Virus record (IMG/VR): IMGVR_UViG_3300042402_003740
Span: 28,328-92,327 of that record
DNA: 64,000 nucleotides
Reading direction: 5' to 3' (one strand)
Source of the DNA: a virus
In this document: piece by piece, positions 17,578 to 26,425 of the stretch
How positions within the stretch are numbered: position 1 is the first letter of the stretch
Layout: each line of letters begins with the position of its first letter
Notes under the pieces: generated by a model
What the model was told of the DNA's origin: nothing
The model's database searches: none
Seen by the model: only the letters and a program-made list of their open reading frames with translations
Made by a program: the position numbers and the translations under genes

Positions 17578-19871
17578 CTTTTCAACCGTTTTTCCACTAT
17601 AGATGAAGCGAGTTTTGAGACTTGTTCATTCGTACTACTCTTCTTTCTCCACCCTCCACCTAGCCGTTTGTACAGTTTGGAAGCCCATGCGTTGGAATAT
17701 GCTGATGGGTGGACATCAAAGCCCTTGCCATCGTTTGGACCTGTGATGGTTTCTCCACCGTGTTCCATAGAGGATATGCGTCCCGCCACAAGGTCTTGCA
17801 CTTTGCCCCATAACTCTGGATTTGTTGGCTCGTTTTCTGATGCCTCTCCGAGGATATCGTTAACACTCTTGTCCGAACGCCACATCTGGCAAGACCAGTA
17901 TCGTGCCTTCCACTTTGGACCAACATCATCATCACAAGAGTGACGAGAACGGAAAGCCTTTAGACGGTCGGGATCATCACGCTTGATGCTCATGTTAGGA
18001 TCACCAAACCGAACTTTAACAATATTTCCATTGTCGTTCTTTGTATATACAGCAAACTTCTTCTTTTCTCCTGGTGTACGGAAAGGCTTGTTTAGTGGCT
18101 TGCCCTCACCGTCCTCTTCAGTTATTGTCAATCCTGTTTTATTGTCACGAAGAGCACGCTTTATCATGTCTTGTACAGTTTTGATATCAGCAGAGAACTC
18201 CGCAACAATTCCTCGTTGCTTGTTGTGTTCTTTTTTGTCTCCTGCTTTCTTTGCTTCGTAGGCTAACTTTTCGTGTTTCTTGATGAGGTCTATAAGGTCT
18301 TTGATTGCTTGTTTCATTTCATCAACGGAAACCTCTTTGCCCTCTTGAACCTTGTTAACACCTGTGGATACACGAACTGGCTCTGCTCCACCACCTGGTT
18401 TTCCTTCTCCTTTTTTGCCCATTCCTGCCTCCCTTTGTGCAGAACGCTTGCGACGAACAAACGATGCTATGCCTTCTTTGCCTAATTTTTGTGCTTTTTC
18501 GGGAGATAGGCAAGCGGCATATGCTTCCCCTTCATCCGCATCTCCGCATTTTCCTATTCTTTCACCCTTGCTGTTGTAACGATCCCAACCTGGTGTACCA
18601 TCGGCACTCTGTCGGAACCATTTACCTAGACCAGAGTCACGATAGGTTTCTTCAATCTCTTTTCCTCTGCAATGAGCACGCTGCGAGAAGCCTTTTGGAT
18701 TTTCACAATCAATAGAATCCTTGTACTTCTGTGACCACTTTTCATTCAGAACCTTGTCAACAATGGTCTTGACAGTTTCCACGACCGCAGGATTTTTAGG
18801 AGTTTTCTTTGTGGGTTTCTGCTGTGGTTTCTTCTCTACAGGTTTTCTGTCAGGATTTCTTCTTCTTGGTTGTTCTTGTGTTCCTATACCAGAGAATACC
18901 TTTGCGTCTTGTTCGCTCTTAAAATATCTTACGCCTTTGACATTACCCACAGATCCAGATTGGTTCTTTGCACCAAATCCTGTTTTTGTTTGCCAAACAT
19001 CGCCTGGTTTTGCTTGCATTGCAACCGTTGCCATTCCCTTTTTCTCTTTGTCTGTTGGAGTAGGCGCAGCCGCTCCTGTTGCATCTGTTGCTTTTTTGGT
19101 TTTAGTCGCCCCTGTTACACCTGTGGTTGGTGCAGCGGCTCCGGTACCACCTGAAGGCGATGTAGCCGCCCCTGTAACACCAGTTGTACCAGAGGTGGAT
19201 TTGTCGGTTGTAGGAGCGACAGGCTTGCCTTTACCTTTTTTAGCACCGCTAGATTCCTGTTCTGCTGCGGCCTTTGCCCGGTCACGCATTCCTACCCAAC
19301 CTTTGTCGTTTGCTTCAAGCCATGTTCTGCTCTCTTTTTGAGCGGTATCAACTCTCGCAAGGCGACGATCAAGTGCTTCGATTCTGTCGTAGTCTGGCAT
19401 GGACGATGATTCTGCTTCTGCTTTTCTTGCTTGAAGTCTTTGTCTTGATTGTTCCAAGAACATTGCATGGGCACGCTGATCGTATTTGTTTTCCGATGGC
19501 TTGAACTTTGCAGCATAGTCGGACTCTATGGACTCAAGTTTGCTCATGTTTTCGACGGCAATTTTGCGACGCTCTTTTTGCATATTAAAGCGTGCTTCCA
19601 GTTCTGTTGTGTCTCCCCCTGCTTGCTTTGTCAATTCTATGTCAGAACGAAGAGTCTCCATTTCTGAACGAATCTCTTTTTCATTCGATGCAGCGATCTC
19701 ATGTGCCATTGAGAATCTTTCACGGGCAGCACTAGGGCAATTCTTGTCCAATTGAACACCTGTGACTCTACCAGAGGCATCGCCAACAATCTTTTCTACG
19801 ATAGGCGTTCTTAATAGTCTGCCTACTAGAAACTCTATTTCCTCTATGAGTTCAAGAATTTGTGGTTTCAC
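17574..19871 (-). CDS. Large head/prohead-type protein with coiled coil and linkers, 765 aa
   Basis: Starts at GTG 19871, overlapping the previous stop as GTGA. Residues 1-210 are charged coiled coil. Residues 215-275 are a low-complexity TGVTGA/GTGAAAP linker. Then come a Lys/Pro stretch, a Cys-containing domain (KDSIDCENPKGFSQRAHCRG; RIGKCGDADEGEAYAACLSP) similar to DUF5872-type phage domains, and a second conserved unit FAVYTKNDNGNIVKVRFGDP...FRSRHSCDDDVGPKWKARYW. These two units occur in structural proteins of many large phages. A role in the prohead core or as packaged protein is likely but unproved. No leader resembling the capsid-targeting peptide. Confidence 0.75.
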   Translation of the reverse strand: MKPQILELIEEIEFLVGRLLRTPIVEKIVGDASGRVTGVQLDKNCPSAARERFSMAHEIAASNEKEIRSEMETLRSDIELTKQAGGDTTELEARFNMQKERRKIAVENMSKLESIESDYAAKFKPSENKYDQRAHAMFLEQSRQRLQARKAEAESSSMPDYDRIEALDRRLARVDTAQKESRTWLEANDKGWVGMRDRAKAAAEQESSGAKKGKGKPVAPTTDKSTSGTTGVTGAATSPSGGTGAAAPTTGVTGATKTKKATDATGAAAPTPTDKEKKGMATVAMQAKPGDVWQTKTGFGAKNQSGSVGNVKGVRYFKSEQDAKVFSGIGTQEQPRRRNPDRKPVEKKPQQKPTKKTPKNPAVVETVKTIVDKVLNEKWSQKYKDSIDCENPKGFSQRAHCRGKEIEETYRDSGLGKWFRQSADGTPGWDRYNSKGERIGKCGDADEGEAYAACLSPEKAQKLGKEGIASFVRRKRSAQREAGMGKKGEGKPGGGAEPVRVSTGVNKVQEGKEVSVDEMKQAIKDLIDLIKKHEKLAYEAKKAGDKKEHNKQRGIVAEFSADIKTVQDMIKRALRDNKTGLTITEEDGEGKPLNKPFRTPGEKKKFAVYTKNDNGNIVKVRFGDPNMSIKRDDPDRLKAFRSRHSCDDDVGPKWKARYWSCQMWRSDKSVNDILGEASENEPTNPELWGKVQDLVAGRISSMEHGGETITGPNDGKGFDVHPSAYSNAWASKLYKRLGGGWRKKSSTNEQVSKLASSIVEKRLKR

Positions 19872-20122
19872 TGTCTTCCTTTCAAGTAGTTATGCACAGA
19901 GGAAAGATAATCTGCTGCCTTGGTGATCTTGGACTGTACCCATGCCTCAAGTTCCATATCTGAAGAGAGCATATCCGATATAATACTGGCATGGTCAGAG
20001 ATGTTCTTTAGTTCTCCCTTTGCCATATCTACTTCATCTCCAGGTGCATCACCTGTGGTGCTTGGATTTTCAGTCAGTATTTTGATAATTTGCTCTTGCA
20101 GCCGCTTGTTCTCATCTTGCAT
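19868..20122 (-). CDS. Small conserved myovirus structural-type protein, 84 aa
   Basis: Helical. The C-terminal half ELKNISDHASIISDMLSSDM and LEAWVQSKITKAADYLSSVH resembles a short protein that is conserved in T4-type marine phages near head genes. Start ATG 20122 follows GGAGGG and a CTAAATAAAC late box. The GTG of the 765-aa gene overlaps its stop. Confidence 0.75.
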   Translation of the reverse strand: MQDENKRLQEQIIKILTENPSTTGDAPGDEVDMAKGELKNISDHASIISDMLSSDMELEAWVQSKITKAADYLSSVHNYLKGRQ

Positions 20123-20140
20123 AGGAAGCCCTCCGTGTAT

Positions 20141-20150
20141 GTTTATTTAG
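20141..20150 (-). promoter_or_regulatory. Late promoter-like box (CTAAATAAAC)
   Basis: GCCTAAATAAAC sits 19 bases before the 84-aa structural gene in a 75-base gap that otherwise holds nothing, which makes it one of the better late-promoter candidates. Confidence 0.6.
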
Positions 20151-20197
20151 GCTTTTTGCTAGTGAGGCGAGTTCTGTAATGTATTGGTGAAATGTTT

Positions 20198-20875
20198 TCA
20201 TACTGCTACTTGATCCATTAACCATTGCGTGATGATTCTATCATCGCCGCCAAATTCATCTTTATTGCAAAATATAGTCTTTAGCATTTTAACTGGCTTA
20301 TAGGAGATTATCTCTCTTTGATATGAAAATTGCCCTGCGAGTCTTGGTATGTTTGTATATTTGTCTGGATTCATAAAGAATGAGTTCCGAGAGCGTTCAA
20401 GGTCAGCAATAGCAAGAATATGATAAGACTCTTTGTTTCTGCGATACATCTTACCACCAAAATCTTCCACAAGTTTGGGAAGAGCAGCGAGGTCTACAGT
20501 CCATGAAGAAACTACATTCCTTATGTTCGTATATGTGCCTCCACGGACTATTCCCCTATTTCCGCTAACAGATATATTAAAGTTGCTCTTCATTATGTCC
20601 ACAGGTAAATCAGACATCAAGCGATATGCATATTTGTATGATTTTGGCACACGAAGAATATCAGCGTGTTTTCCTGCTTTTTGTGCTGCAATTAATTTTG
20701 GTAGTTCTTTAACCAAAGCAGCATCTCGCCCTCCAAAGTAGTGCTTTTGGAAAGCCTCCCAAGCATCTTCTTCATCCTTTGTGTTTTTCTCTGGTGGTTG
20801 TACAACATCTGTTCGCTCTGGAGCGAACAGCACATTTCCATAGTCTTCTTTCAACCATCGTTTAAGAGATTTCAT
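20198..20875 (-). CDS. ADP-ribosyltransferase-like protein with capsid-targeting-like leader
   Basis: 225 residues. Leader MKSLKRWLKED resembles the T4 packaged-protein signal. The R-S-E triad of ADP-ribosyltransferases can be placed: Arg85 in YAYRLMS, Ser124 in VVSSWTVD, and Gln186-x-Glu188 in QFSYQREII. QxE instead of ExE is the pattern of C3-like enzymes that modify Asn/Gln-type acceptors, while T4 Alt/ModA have ExE. Would use NAD to modify host proteins right after injection. Overlaps the end of the nuclease-like gene by 14 bases. The family call is by motif spacing and needs a structure-based check. Confidence 0.65.
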   Translation of the reverse strand: MKSLKRWLKEDYGNVLFAPERTDVVQPPEKNTKDEEDAWEAFQKHYFGGRDAALVKELPKLIAAQKAGKHADILRVPKSYKYAYRLMSDLPVDIMKSNFNISVSGNRGIVRGGTYTNIRNVVSSWTVDLAALPKLVEDFGGKMYRRNKESYHILAIADLERSRNSFFMNPDKYTNIPRLAGQFSYQREIISYKPVKMLKTIFCNKDEFGGDDRIITQWLMDQVAV

Positions 20876-21905
20876 CTTTTTCCTTATTTTCGTGCATTAG
20901 GTTCGCATATTTTCCCTGATCTGCGATCCAGTCTTCAATGTCACCCATCTGCTGTCCTGCATCTTTCAGTTTTTTCTTCAACTTTTTCTTTGTCTTTGCT
21001 ATTATTCTAGAAACAGCAGATGCTCCACTTCCAACAAGTTTCTTTACACCCTTGACCAAAGCCGTACTCTCTTCCATAGAGTTTTGTCCATTTAGTGCTT
21101 TGGATAGACCATTAACAGCAGACTCATAATTATCAAGAGAAATAGAAGACTTTGCTCCTGCAAGTTTTAGTCTCCCCTGTACACGATATCCAACAGAACG
21201 ATAGGGCTTACCGCCAGATCCTGCTGGTCCTGGACGCATCTCTATGTCGATGTCTCCCTCAAGCATGGGAACCCCAAGACCCAACACATCATTGCCTGTA
21301 TGGAAGAGTCCCATTCCTCCAATTTGAATGTAATCCACATTCTTCTTCTGATAGTGTTGACGAATCCATTGTGCATTGTATCGTATCTTCTTGTTTGTTG
21401 GAATAATAAGTCCCGCTTTCTTGGCGGCTTCCCAATCCTTGTTCTTTACCTTTAGTGGGAAGCCCAATCCTTCTTCAGTATCGTAAAAAGGATCGCCAAG
21501 AGAAGAGAAGTGGTCCAGGAGTTTGTCAAGATACTTTACAACAGGGATAAGAGCATTAGAGAACATCTTCACATCTTCTTCTTTGATTTTGGTAAAATCA
21601 AAACGGTCTACAAGACGATCAGGGAATGACCCAACGAACCCGTCTGCATCTCGTTCATAGTTAATAGATGTACCGCCCATCTGTGCGTTTCCGTCCATCT
21701 TGATCTCCATGTTAATGGTTTGACCATTGATGGTAAAAGAAGCATCTCCGGATCCAGCAGATGAAAATGCTCCACCAGCACTCTCTATTCTCTTGAAATT
21801 AGGATACTCTTTGGCGAGTCTGTCCATGACAGCCTCTACCTTTTTCTCATAATTCACTCCACCCATTCCTACAGTTTCTGTGATATATTCTTTGAAAAGT
21901 TTCAT
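20862..21905 (-). CDS. PD-(D/E)XK-like protein A with capsid-targeting-like leader
   Basis: 347 residues. Leader MKLFKEYITETV matches the MKxFKxFIxE|A pattern. Residues 47-83 read FSSAGSGDASFTINGQTINM followed by EIKM and AQMGGTS: an Asp (54) followed 13 and 15 residues later by Glu67 and Lys69, as in PD-(D/E)XK nucleases. The middle has HYQKKNVDYIQIGGMGLFHT. The C-terminus is Lys-rich. Paralogue of the next gene upstream (22,042-22,833). AGGAG lies 7 bases before ATG 21905. Probable packaged endonuclease acting on host DNA or a DNA-binding relative (inference). Confidence 0.68.
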   Translation of the reverse strand: MKLFKEYITETVGMGGVNYEKKVEAVMDRLAKEYPNFKRIESAGGAFSSAGSGDASFTINGQTINMEIKMDGNAQMGGTSINYERDADGFVGSFPDRLVDRFDFTKIKEEDVKMFSNALIPVVKYLDKLLDHFSSLGDPFYDTEEGLGFPLKVKNKDWEAAKKAGLIIPTNKKIRYNAQWIRQHYQKKNVDYIQIGGMGLFHTGNDVLGLGVPMLEGDIDIEMRPGPAGSGGKPYRSVGYRVQGRLKLAGAKSSISLDNYESAVNGLSKALNGQNSMEESTALVKGVKKLVGSGASAVSRIIAKTKKKLKKKLKDAGQQMGDIEDWIADQGKYANLMHENKEKDEIS

Positions 21906-22002
21906 CTGTTGCTCCTGAATTGATGTTTATTCAGGAGTATGTAGGCTTGGGCTATTCTATAAAAGGAGGAGATTGCATACCATACCTCCCTGTATGTGTT
22001 TT

Positions 22003-22038
22003 CTAAATCCTATAATATCTAGGATTATTTGGATTTAG
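22003..22038. repeat. Nested inverted repeat between the paralogous genes
   Basis: Outer arms CTAAATCC and GGATTTAG, and an alternative inner hairpin AATCCTA-7-TAGGATT, in the 136-base gap between the two nuclease-like genes. Without a clear U tract it may be a weak terminator or processing site. Confidence 0.5.
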
Positions 22039-22041
22039 AGA

Positions 22042-22833
22042 TCATTTTATAAGATGAGAGAGTGTTTTCACCGCTGATTCGTAGTCATCAAGAGTGTGTT
22101 CCATTTGCACCATGCTGAACTGTATTCTTCCTTGTACTCTTAATCCAACACCACGAACCAAACCATATCTTGAAGGCTTTGATCCAGAAGCACCTGCTCT
22201 GATTTCAACACGAATATTTCCATTCAAAAGAGGAACAGGAAGATGTAGTGGATTTTTACCAGTATGAAACAATCCACATCCTCCTATCTGAATATAGTCT
22301 ACACCTTTTGAAAGATAGTGGTTTCTTATAAAACTAGCGTTTTCTTCAATAAAAGCATTTATTGGTTTTATTAGACCTCTAGAAGTAGCAATGCTCCATG
22401 CCTCTTTTCCCACTACCATTGGAAACCCTTCTATGTTCTGATGGACCTCAAATGGATAAGATGCTTTTAGTTCTCCAATTAGTTTTTCTATTGCGTCTGA
22501 TTTTGAATTCAAGACTGCACGATATATGTCTATCATTTCTGGTTCTATTCCCTCTGACTTTAGGAAAGAAAATCTTTCTTCCTTGGGAAGGGAAGAACGA
22601 TATCTCACAGAGGTTCCTCCCATCTGTGCCTTTTTGTTCATTTTTATTTCAATATAATATTTCTGCCCATTTATTTTTAGAGTGAGATCTCCTGATCCTG
22701 CACTAGAAAAACCTCCACCCACATCCTCTAGAACAGAAAGTTTTGGAAAGTTTTCTGACACCTTTTCACATACGGATCTAACATCTTTTTCATACGCTAA
22801 AGATTTTTGTGTTTGTTTTGTTTTCTCTTCCAT
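22042..22833 (-). CDS. PD-(D/E)XK-like protein B, 263 aa
   Basis: Paralogue of the 347-aa protein downstream: GGGFSSAGSGDLTLKINGQK, IEIKM, AQMGGTSVRYR, VDYIQIGGCGLFHTGKNPLH and VGLRVQGRIQFSM all recur. Asp49, Glu62 and Lys64 fit the D...ExK pattern. Unlike its paralogue, it starts MEEKTKQTQKSLAYEKD, without a capsid-targeting-like leader, and no strong ribosome site precedes ATG 22833. It may act inside the infected cell, or pair with protein A. Confidence 0.68.
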   Translation of the reverse strand: MEEKTKQTQKSLAYEKDVRSVCEKVSENFPKLSVLEDVGGGFSSAGSGDLTLKINGQKYYIEIKMNKKAQMGGTSVRYRSSLPKEERFSFLKSEGIEPEMIDIYRAVLNSKSDAIEKLIGELKASYPFEVHQNIEGFPMVVGKEAWSIATSRGLIKPINAFIEENASFIRNHYLSKGVDYIQIGGCGLFHTGKNPLHLPVPLLNGNIRVEIRAGASGSKPSRYGLVRGVGLRVQGRIQFSMVQMEHTLDDYESAVKTLSHLIK

Positions 22834-22839
22834 TTTGTT

Positions 22840-24465
22840 TCATCCATTTGGATTTCCAAGCATTTGCTTTAGGTGTTTCTTTCCACCTATTGCCCGAACA
22901 TATTGTCCGTTGCCTTTCCACTCTATTTCTTTTCCACGAAGTACTCTACGAACAATAGACTCATCGTCTACGACTGGCGCACCACGGGATATAAGTATGT
23001 CGAGTATTTTTCCGCTTGCTTCGCCATAACTCCCCTGTGTCTTGAGAATGTCTACGGCTTTCTTCAGCACCTGTCGCTTGGCTTCGGCTCCACCATCGGA
23101 ACCAATTGTTGTCATCTTCTTGCCGAAAAGTGTGGTCTTTGAGAGTATAGCCGCATCCACATCATCGGGTTCGTCTGTGTCTATGACATCGGTGATATTG
23201 TTGTCCGCAGGAACAGAGTCGGCATTGGGAAAATCAGGATGACCACCGACAGGAGCATAGGCGGCATTGACGATATCAAAGATGTCTCGCTGAACATCAG
23301 TGTTCTTACGAACCTCTGCGGTTGCCAGAGATTTCCACTGGTCTTTATTTCGCACAACACCACGCCCTGCCTCTGCAATGAAAGTCTTGAATGAAACGAT
23401 GCTCTCGCCTATGACATCATAGATGCGGTAGCCCGGATACTTGCGCTTTAGTTCTGCAAATATTCTGTCAAGTCCACTACTAGAGAATTTTGCCCCGTCT
23501 TCGCTTGTGGCACTAATGACCTTGCGCTGGTGGTCAATTCTTCCCTGCACAACAGGAGTAACAGAGCGTTCAATCTTCAGCAACTCTGGAAAGACATCCT
23601 CATGGGTATCACGAACAGGGTCTTTTGGACTGCGTATTGTTACACGGGTCATGCCTTTTGATGGCTTTATTTCTGATGAAGCAATCCACAGTTCAGGAAT
23701 CTTGCCCCCTGTTGATACTCCCCATACCTTTTGACGGATACGCTCCATCTCCTGCTCTTGGTCTTTTTCATATGGTGAAACGGAGTGTCCGTAGTCAAGA
23801 TATGCACCCGCAGTATCAACCATGTCTCCAACAATATCAGGGTGCATTTTCAATACATCACGCACCACTTGTTCTGTTTCCCGTTTTGTCTTCTTTACTG
23901 TATCCCTAGTGGATTTCTTGCGGGCTTCGCTCTCACGACTCCATCCAAGCGCATCGGTAATAATATCCTTGTGATCGAATGCAAGGCGTGGAAGACGCTT
24001 CACAGAAATCCACTTTGCATCAACAGCATCATCCTGTCCACGCACACGCTGACCCATCTCTGCGGGAAGAGTGATGGTGTATGCATACGAGATTGACCAT
24101 GCTGTTTTCGTATCACGGGGATCTCGACCGCCTCCCTTGTATATTCCAACCGAACGCAATTTCGAGCGCATCTCTGCTGGAATCTTCAACCCTGTCTCTT
24201 CCTCTAGTTCACGGAGTGCAGCATCGGCAATGGATTCTGTCTGTCCTGCCTTCCACTCTCCTCCTGCCTTTGCGGTGGTGTTTACGAATCCACCTGGTAT
24301 TGCCCACTTTCCGCCTTCGGTCTTGCCAGGTTTACGCTTGATGAGCAGTACCTCAAGTCCTCCATCTTTTGCAGGACGGAATACCACAAGATCTACCGTT
24401 GGATTTGCTCCTGTATAGCGGTAGCCCTCTTTGGCTTCGGTGATGAAGTGTCTAAAGTCTATCAT
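22840..24465 (-). CDS. Nudix hydrolase fused to a duplicated cargo domain
   Basis: 541 residues from ATG 24465, chosen because it overlaps the previous stop as ATGA and is preceded by AGGAAA; an upstream start would run through the neighbour. Order: leader MIDFRHFITEAKEG; Nudix fold (residues 20-180) with box residues Glu77, Arg85-Glu86-Leu87, Glu89-Glu90 and Gly92; a linker domain; then at residues 356-366 a second leader-like peptide IVSFKTFIAEA; then a domain homologous to the separate 185-aa protein. Looks like a fusion of two packaged proteins with the second leader kept inside. A Nudix enzyme could degrade nucleotide derivatives (for example ADP-ribose, NADH or capped RNA); the substrate is unknown. 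Confidence 0.82.
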   Translation of the reverse strand: MIDFRHFITEAKEGYRYTGANPTVDLVVFRPAKDGGLEVLLIKRKPGKTEGGKWAIPGGFVNTTAKAGGEWKAGQTESIADAALRELEEETGLKIPAEMRSKLRSVGIYKGGGRDPRDTKTAWSISYAYTITLPAEMGQRVRGQDDAVDAKWISVKRLPRLAFDHKDIITDALGWSRESEARKKSTRDTVKKTKRETEQVVRDVLKMHPDIVGDMVDTAGAYLDYGHSVSPYEKDQEQEMERIRQKVWGVSTGGKIPELWIASSEIKPSKGMTRVTIRSPKDPVRDTHEDVFPELLKIERSVTPVVQGRIDHQRKVISATSEDGAKFSSSGLDRIFAELKRKYPGYRIYDVIGESIVSFKTFIAEAGRGVVRNKDQWKSLATAEVRKNTDVQRDIFDIVNAAYAPVGGHPDFPNADSVPADNNITDVIDTDEPDDVDAAILSKTTLFGKKMTTIGSDGGAEAKRQVLKKAVDILKTQGSYGEASGKILDILISRGAPVVDDESIVRRVLRGKEIEWKGNGQYVRAIGGKKHLKQMLGNPNG

Positions 24466-25019
24466 AGTGGGTTTCCTACCATCATCTTTGTCATCCGTTT
24501 TCCACCAGAGAAGGTTCGGGTATACCAGCCATCGCCTTCCCATCCATCCATCTTGCCGTGCCATTCGAACTCTACCTTTGGGTCACTCTTGACGATCTTC
24601 TCTACACGCTTTGGATCGTTGATAGGCTTTACTCCCATGCCCATGAGTATCTGTGCGGGTCTTCCTGATATTTCGGTATAGTTCCCACGAACAGAGAGTA
24701 TATCCTTTACCCGCTTCATCATCTGACGCTTCGCTTCCTGCGAACCGTCTGTTCCCATGCCGTGTATAATTCTACCTTTACCCCTTTGCTGTGTGAGTAT
24801 GACAGCATCAATGGCAGAATCATCATCGGTATCTATGACATCAACATCATCGGTTCCCACAGGATCAGAAGAGGTAAACTGCCTATGTCCCGTAGGAAAC
24901 TGTGAGTATACAGACTGTAGAATCTCTCCAATCTGCTTGGCAACATCGGTGTTTCCCTTTACCTCGTTGTTCGAAAGGGTAGACCATTTTCCCTTGATGT
25001 AGCCTTTAAAACTCTTCAT
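24462..25019 (-). CDS. Packaged-protein candidate sharing the Nudix-fusion C-terminal domain
   Basis: 185 residues. Leader MKSFKGYIKGKWS. The body shares with the C-terminus of the Nudix fusion: VIDTDD-x-IDAVIL, GTDGSQEAKRQMMKRVKDIL, a GNYTEISGRPAQILMGMGV stretch and the end YTRTFSGGKRMTKMMVGNPL. Strand/helix alternation with a conserved Gly-Arg segment recalls acyltransferase (GNAT-like) folds, but no acetyl-CoA loop can be named. Overlaps both neighbours by four bases. Confidence 0.72.
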   Translation of the reverse strand: MKSFKGYIKGKWSTLSNNEVKGNTDVAKQIGEILQSVYSQFPTGHRQFTSSDPVGTDDVDVIDTDDDSAIDAVILTQQRGKGRIIHGMGTDGSQEAKRQMMKRVKDILSVRGNYTEISGRPAQILMGMGVKPINDPKRVEKIVKSDPKVEFEWHGKMDGWEGDGWYTRTFSGGKRMTKMMVGNPL

Positions 25020-26422
25020 TCAATTCTTTCCATTTTTTCAGGCATATCCGAACCCAAGATGTCTTGTAGTTCATCAAATACCTCGTTGTACTTCTTTACA
25101 AGTTCAACCCATGTTTGGTTTACATATGCCTTTGCAGGAGTTTTTGTACCGATCTTTACAACCCGTGTAACTTCTGTTTCTCTTCCAACAGAGTTTTTTG
25201 TTCCTAATTTGTTTGCAAACCATTCAGAAAAGATACAGCCATCATCTGTAGGCATGGTGTAAACAATGGGTACATTCATGCCCTCCATTATTTCTTTGTA
25301 TGCATAATCCATTGTTCTAAGTATGGAGCGGACGATACTCTTTTTCTCGGATTTTGATGCGGCTTTGAAACCATTTGCCTGTTTGAGAATGAACTTAAGT
25401 TCTGGTGATGGGAGTACCGATACCGATCCACCAAACAAACCTTCTTGTGTTGCGAAATTGGCTGCTACTGCTGGTTCTGCTGCCCAACTCTGTATGGCTC
25501 TGTTCGCCTTGTACTCTACAGGAACACCAACATATGTTTTTGCCTTCTTTCCACTACCGATTTCCAATAGGTCTTTGGATTTTAGCAATCTATCCAAGGG
25601 TAGGATTCTTTTTGCAACACTACCGTCAACTCCTATTCCACGCCATACCACACTAACAGTTGGTTCGAATTCGTTTGGATAGTCTTTGACACATTTCTTG
25701 ATAAACTCGAAATCTGCAACCATCTTGTTGTCGGCGTGTCCATCACTGTACATTGCATCTCCACCTACCCAGTCGCTAACACTCATCTCTATTTCGTCTT
25801 CTCTTTTGGTGTTCTGTTCACGGCTTCTGTATTTTCCCTGCTCTATTCCAAATACTAGACGCTGAAACACCTTTGTGCATGGGTTTTTGTTGAATTCTTT
25901 TTCCTTCTCTCTTTTCTCTTTGATTTTACCCTTTTGGCCTTCAAGTTTCTCAATCGAAGTCTCTATGGACTTTCTCATCTTTGTATTCTCTTTTTGCCAC
26001 TTGGCTAGACCTGTCTTTTTTATCTGATTGACTCTGCTTGCAGGAAAGTCCAGAAGAGATCCAGACCTGTCGTCAAATCCCAACTGGCGCACATTATCCT
26101 TAAAGTTGCCAATAAGCGGATAGACTGCTGGTTCCAATCCAATTCCTTCATCAAAGAACAGTCTCACGAGGTCTAGTCCTGACTTCATTACACCTCTAAA
26201 CCACTTACGCTCTTCCTCCTTGGTCATGTCAGAGAACCAAGGAGGAAGATCTCCAATCTTTTTGGATGCCTCTTGGAGTTCTCCAATGGCTTCACGAAGA
26301 GAGCCGCTCCGCTCCCCTGGCGGTTCGCAACCGCAACGGGCAATGGCATCCCGCACGGATTCTCCCGTGTCGGTATCCACTCCACGAAGAACATCAAGAA
26401 CTATGGCTCTCCATGACCGCAT
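25016..26422 (-). CDS. ADP-ribosyltransferase-like protein, 468 aa
   Basis: The C-terminal half (residues 250-440) carries an R-S-E triad: Arg261 in VSVVWRGIG, Ser312 in RAIQSWAAEPAVAANFAT, and Glu415-x-Glu417 in VGRETEVTRVV. ExE fits an arginine-modifying enzyme such as T4 Alt. Residues 135-180 are a Lys/Glu coiled coil. The N-terminus MRSWRAIVLDVLRG only loosely resembles the capsid-targeting leader. Likely to modify host RNA polymerase, translation factors or other targets on entry, by analogy with Alt. Overlaps the next gene (ATGA). Confidence 0.75.
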   Translation of the reverse strand: MRSWRAIVLDVLRGVDTDTGESVRDAIARCGCEPPGERSGSLREAIGELQEASKKIGDLPPWFSDMTKEEERKWFRGVMKSGLDLVRLFFDEGIGLEPAVYPLIGNFKDNVRQLGFDDRSGSLLDFPASRVNQIKKTGLAKWQKENTKMRKSIETSIEKLEGQKGKIKEKREKEKEFNKNPCTKVFQRLVFGIEQGKYRSREQNTKREDEIEMSVSDWVGGDAMYSDGHADNKMVADFEFIKKCVKDYPNEFEPTVSVVWRGIGVDGSVAKRILPLDRLLKSKDLLEIGSGKKAKTYVGVPVEYKANRAIQSWAAEPAVAANFATQEGLFGGSVSVLPSPELKFILKQANGFKAASKSEKKSIVRSILRTMDYAYKEIMEGMNVPIVYTMPTDDGCIFSEWFANKLGTKNSVGRETEVTRVVKIGTKTPAKAYVNQTWVELVKKYNEVFDELQDILGSDMPEKMERIE

Positions 26423-26425
26423 GGG

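Noticed and set aside
24466-24564. N-terminal extension of the Nudix fusion by 33 residues
   Set aside because: It would lie wholly inside the upstream gene; the ATGA overlap, ribosome site and capsid-type leader all mark the start at 24465.
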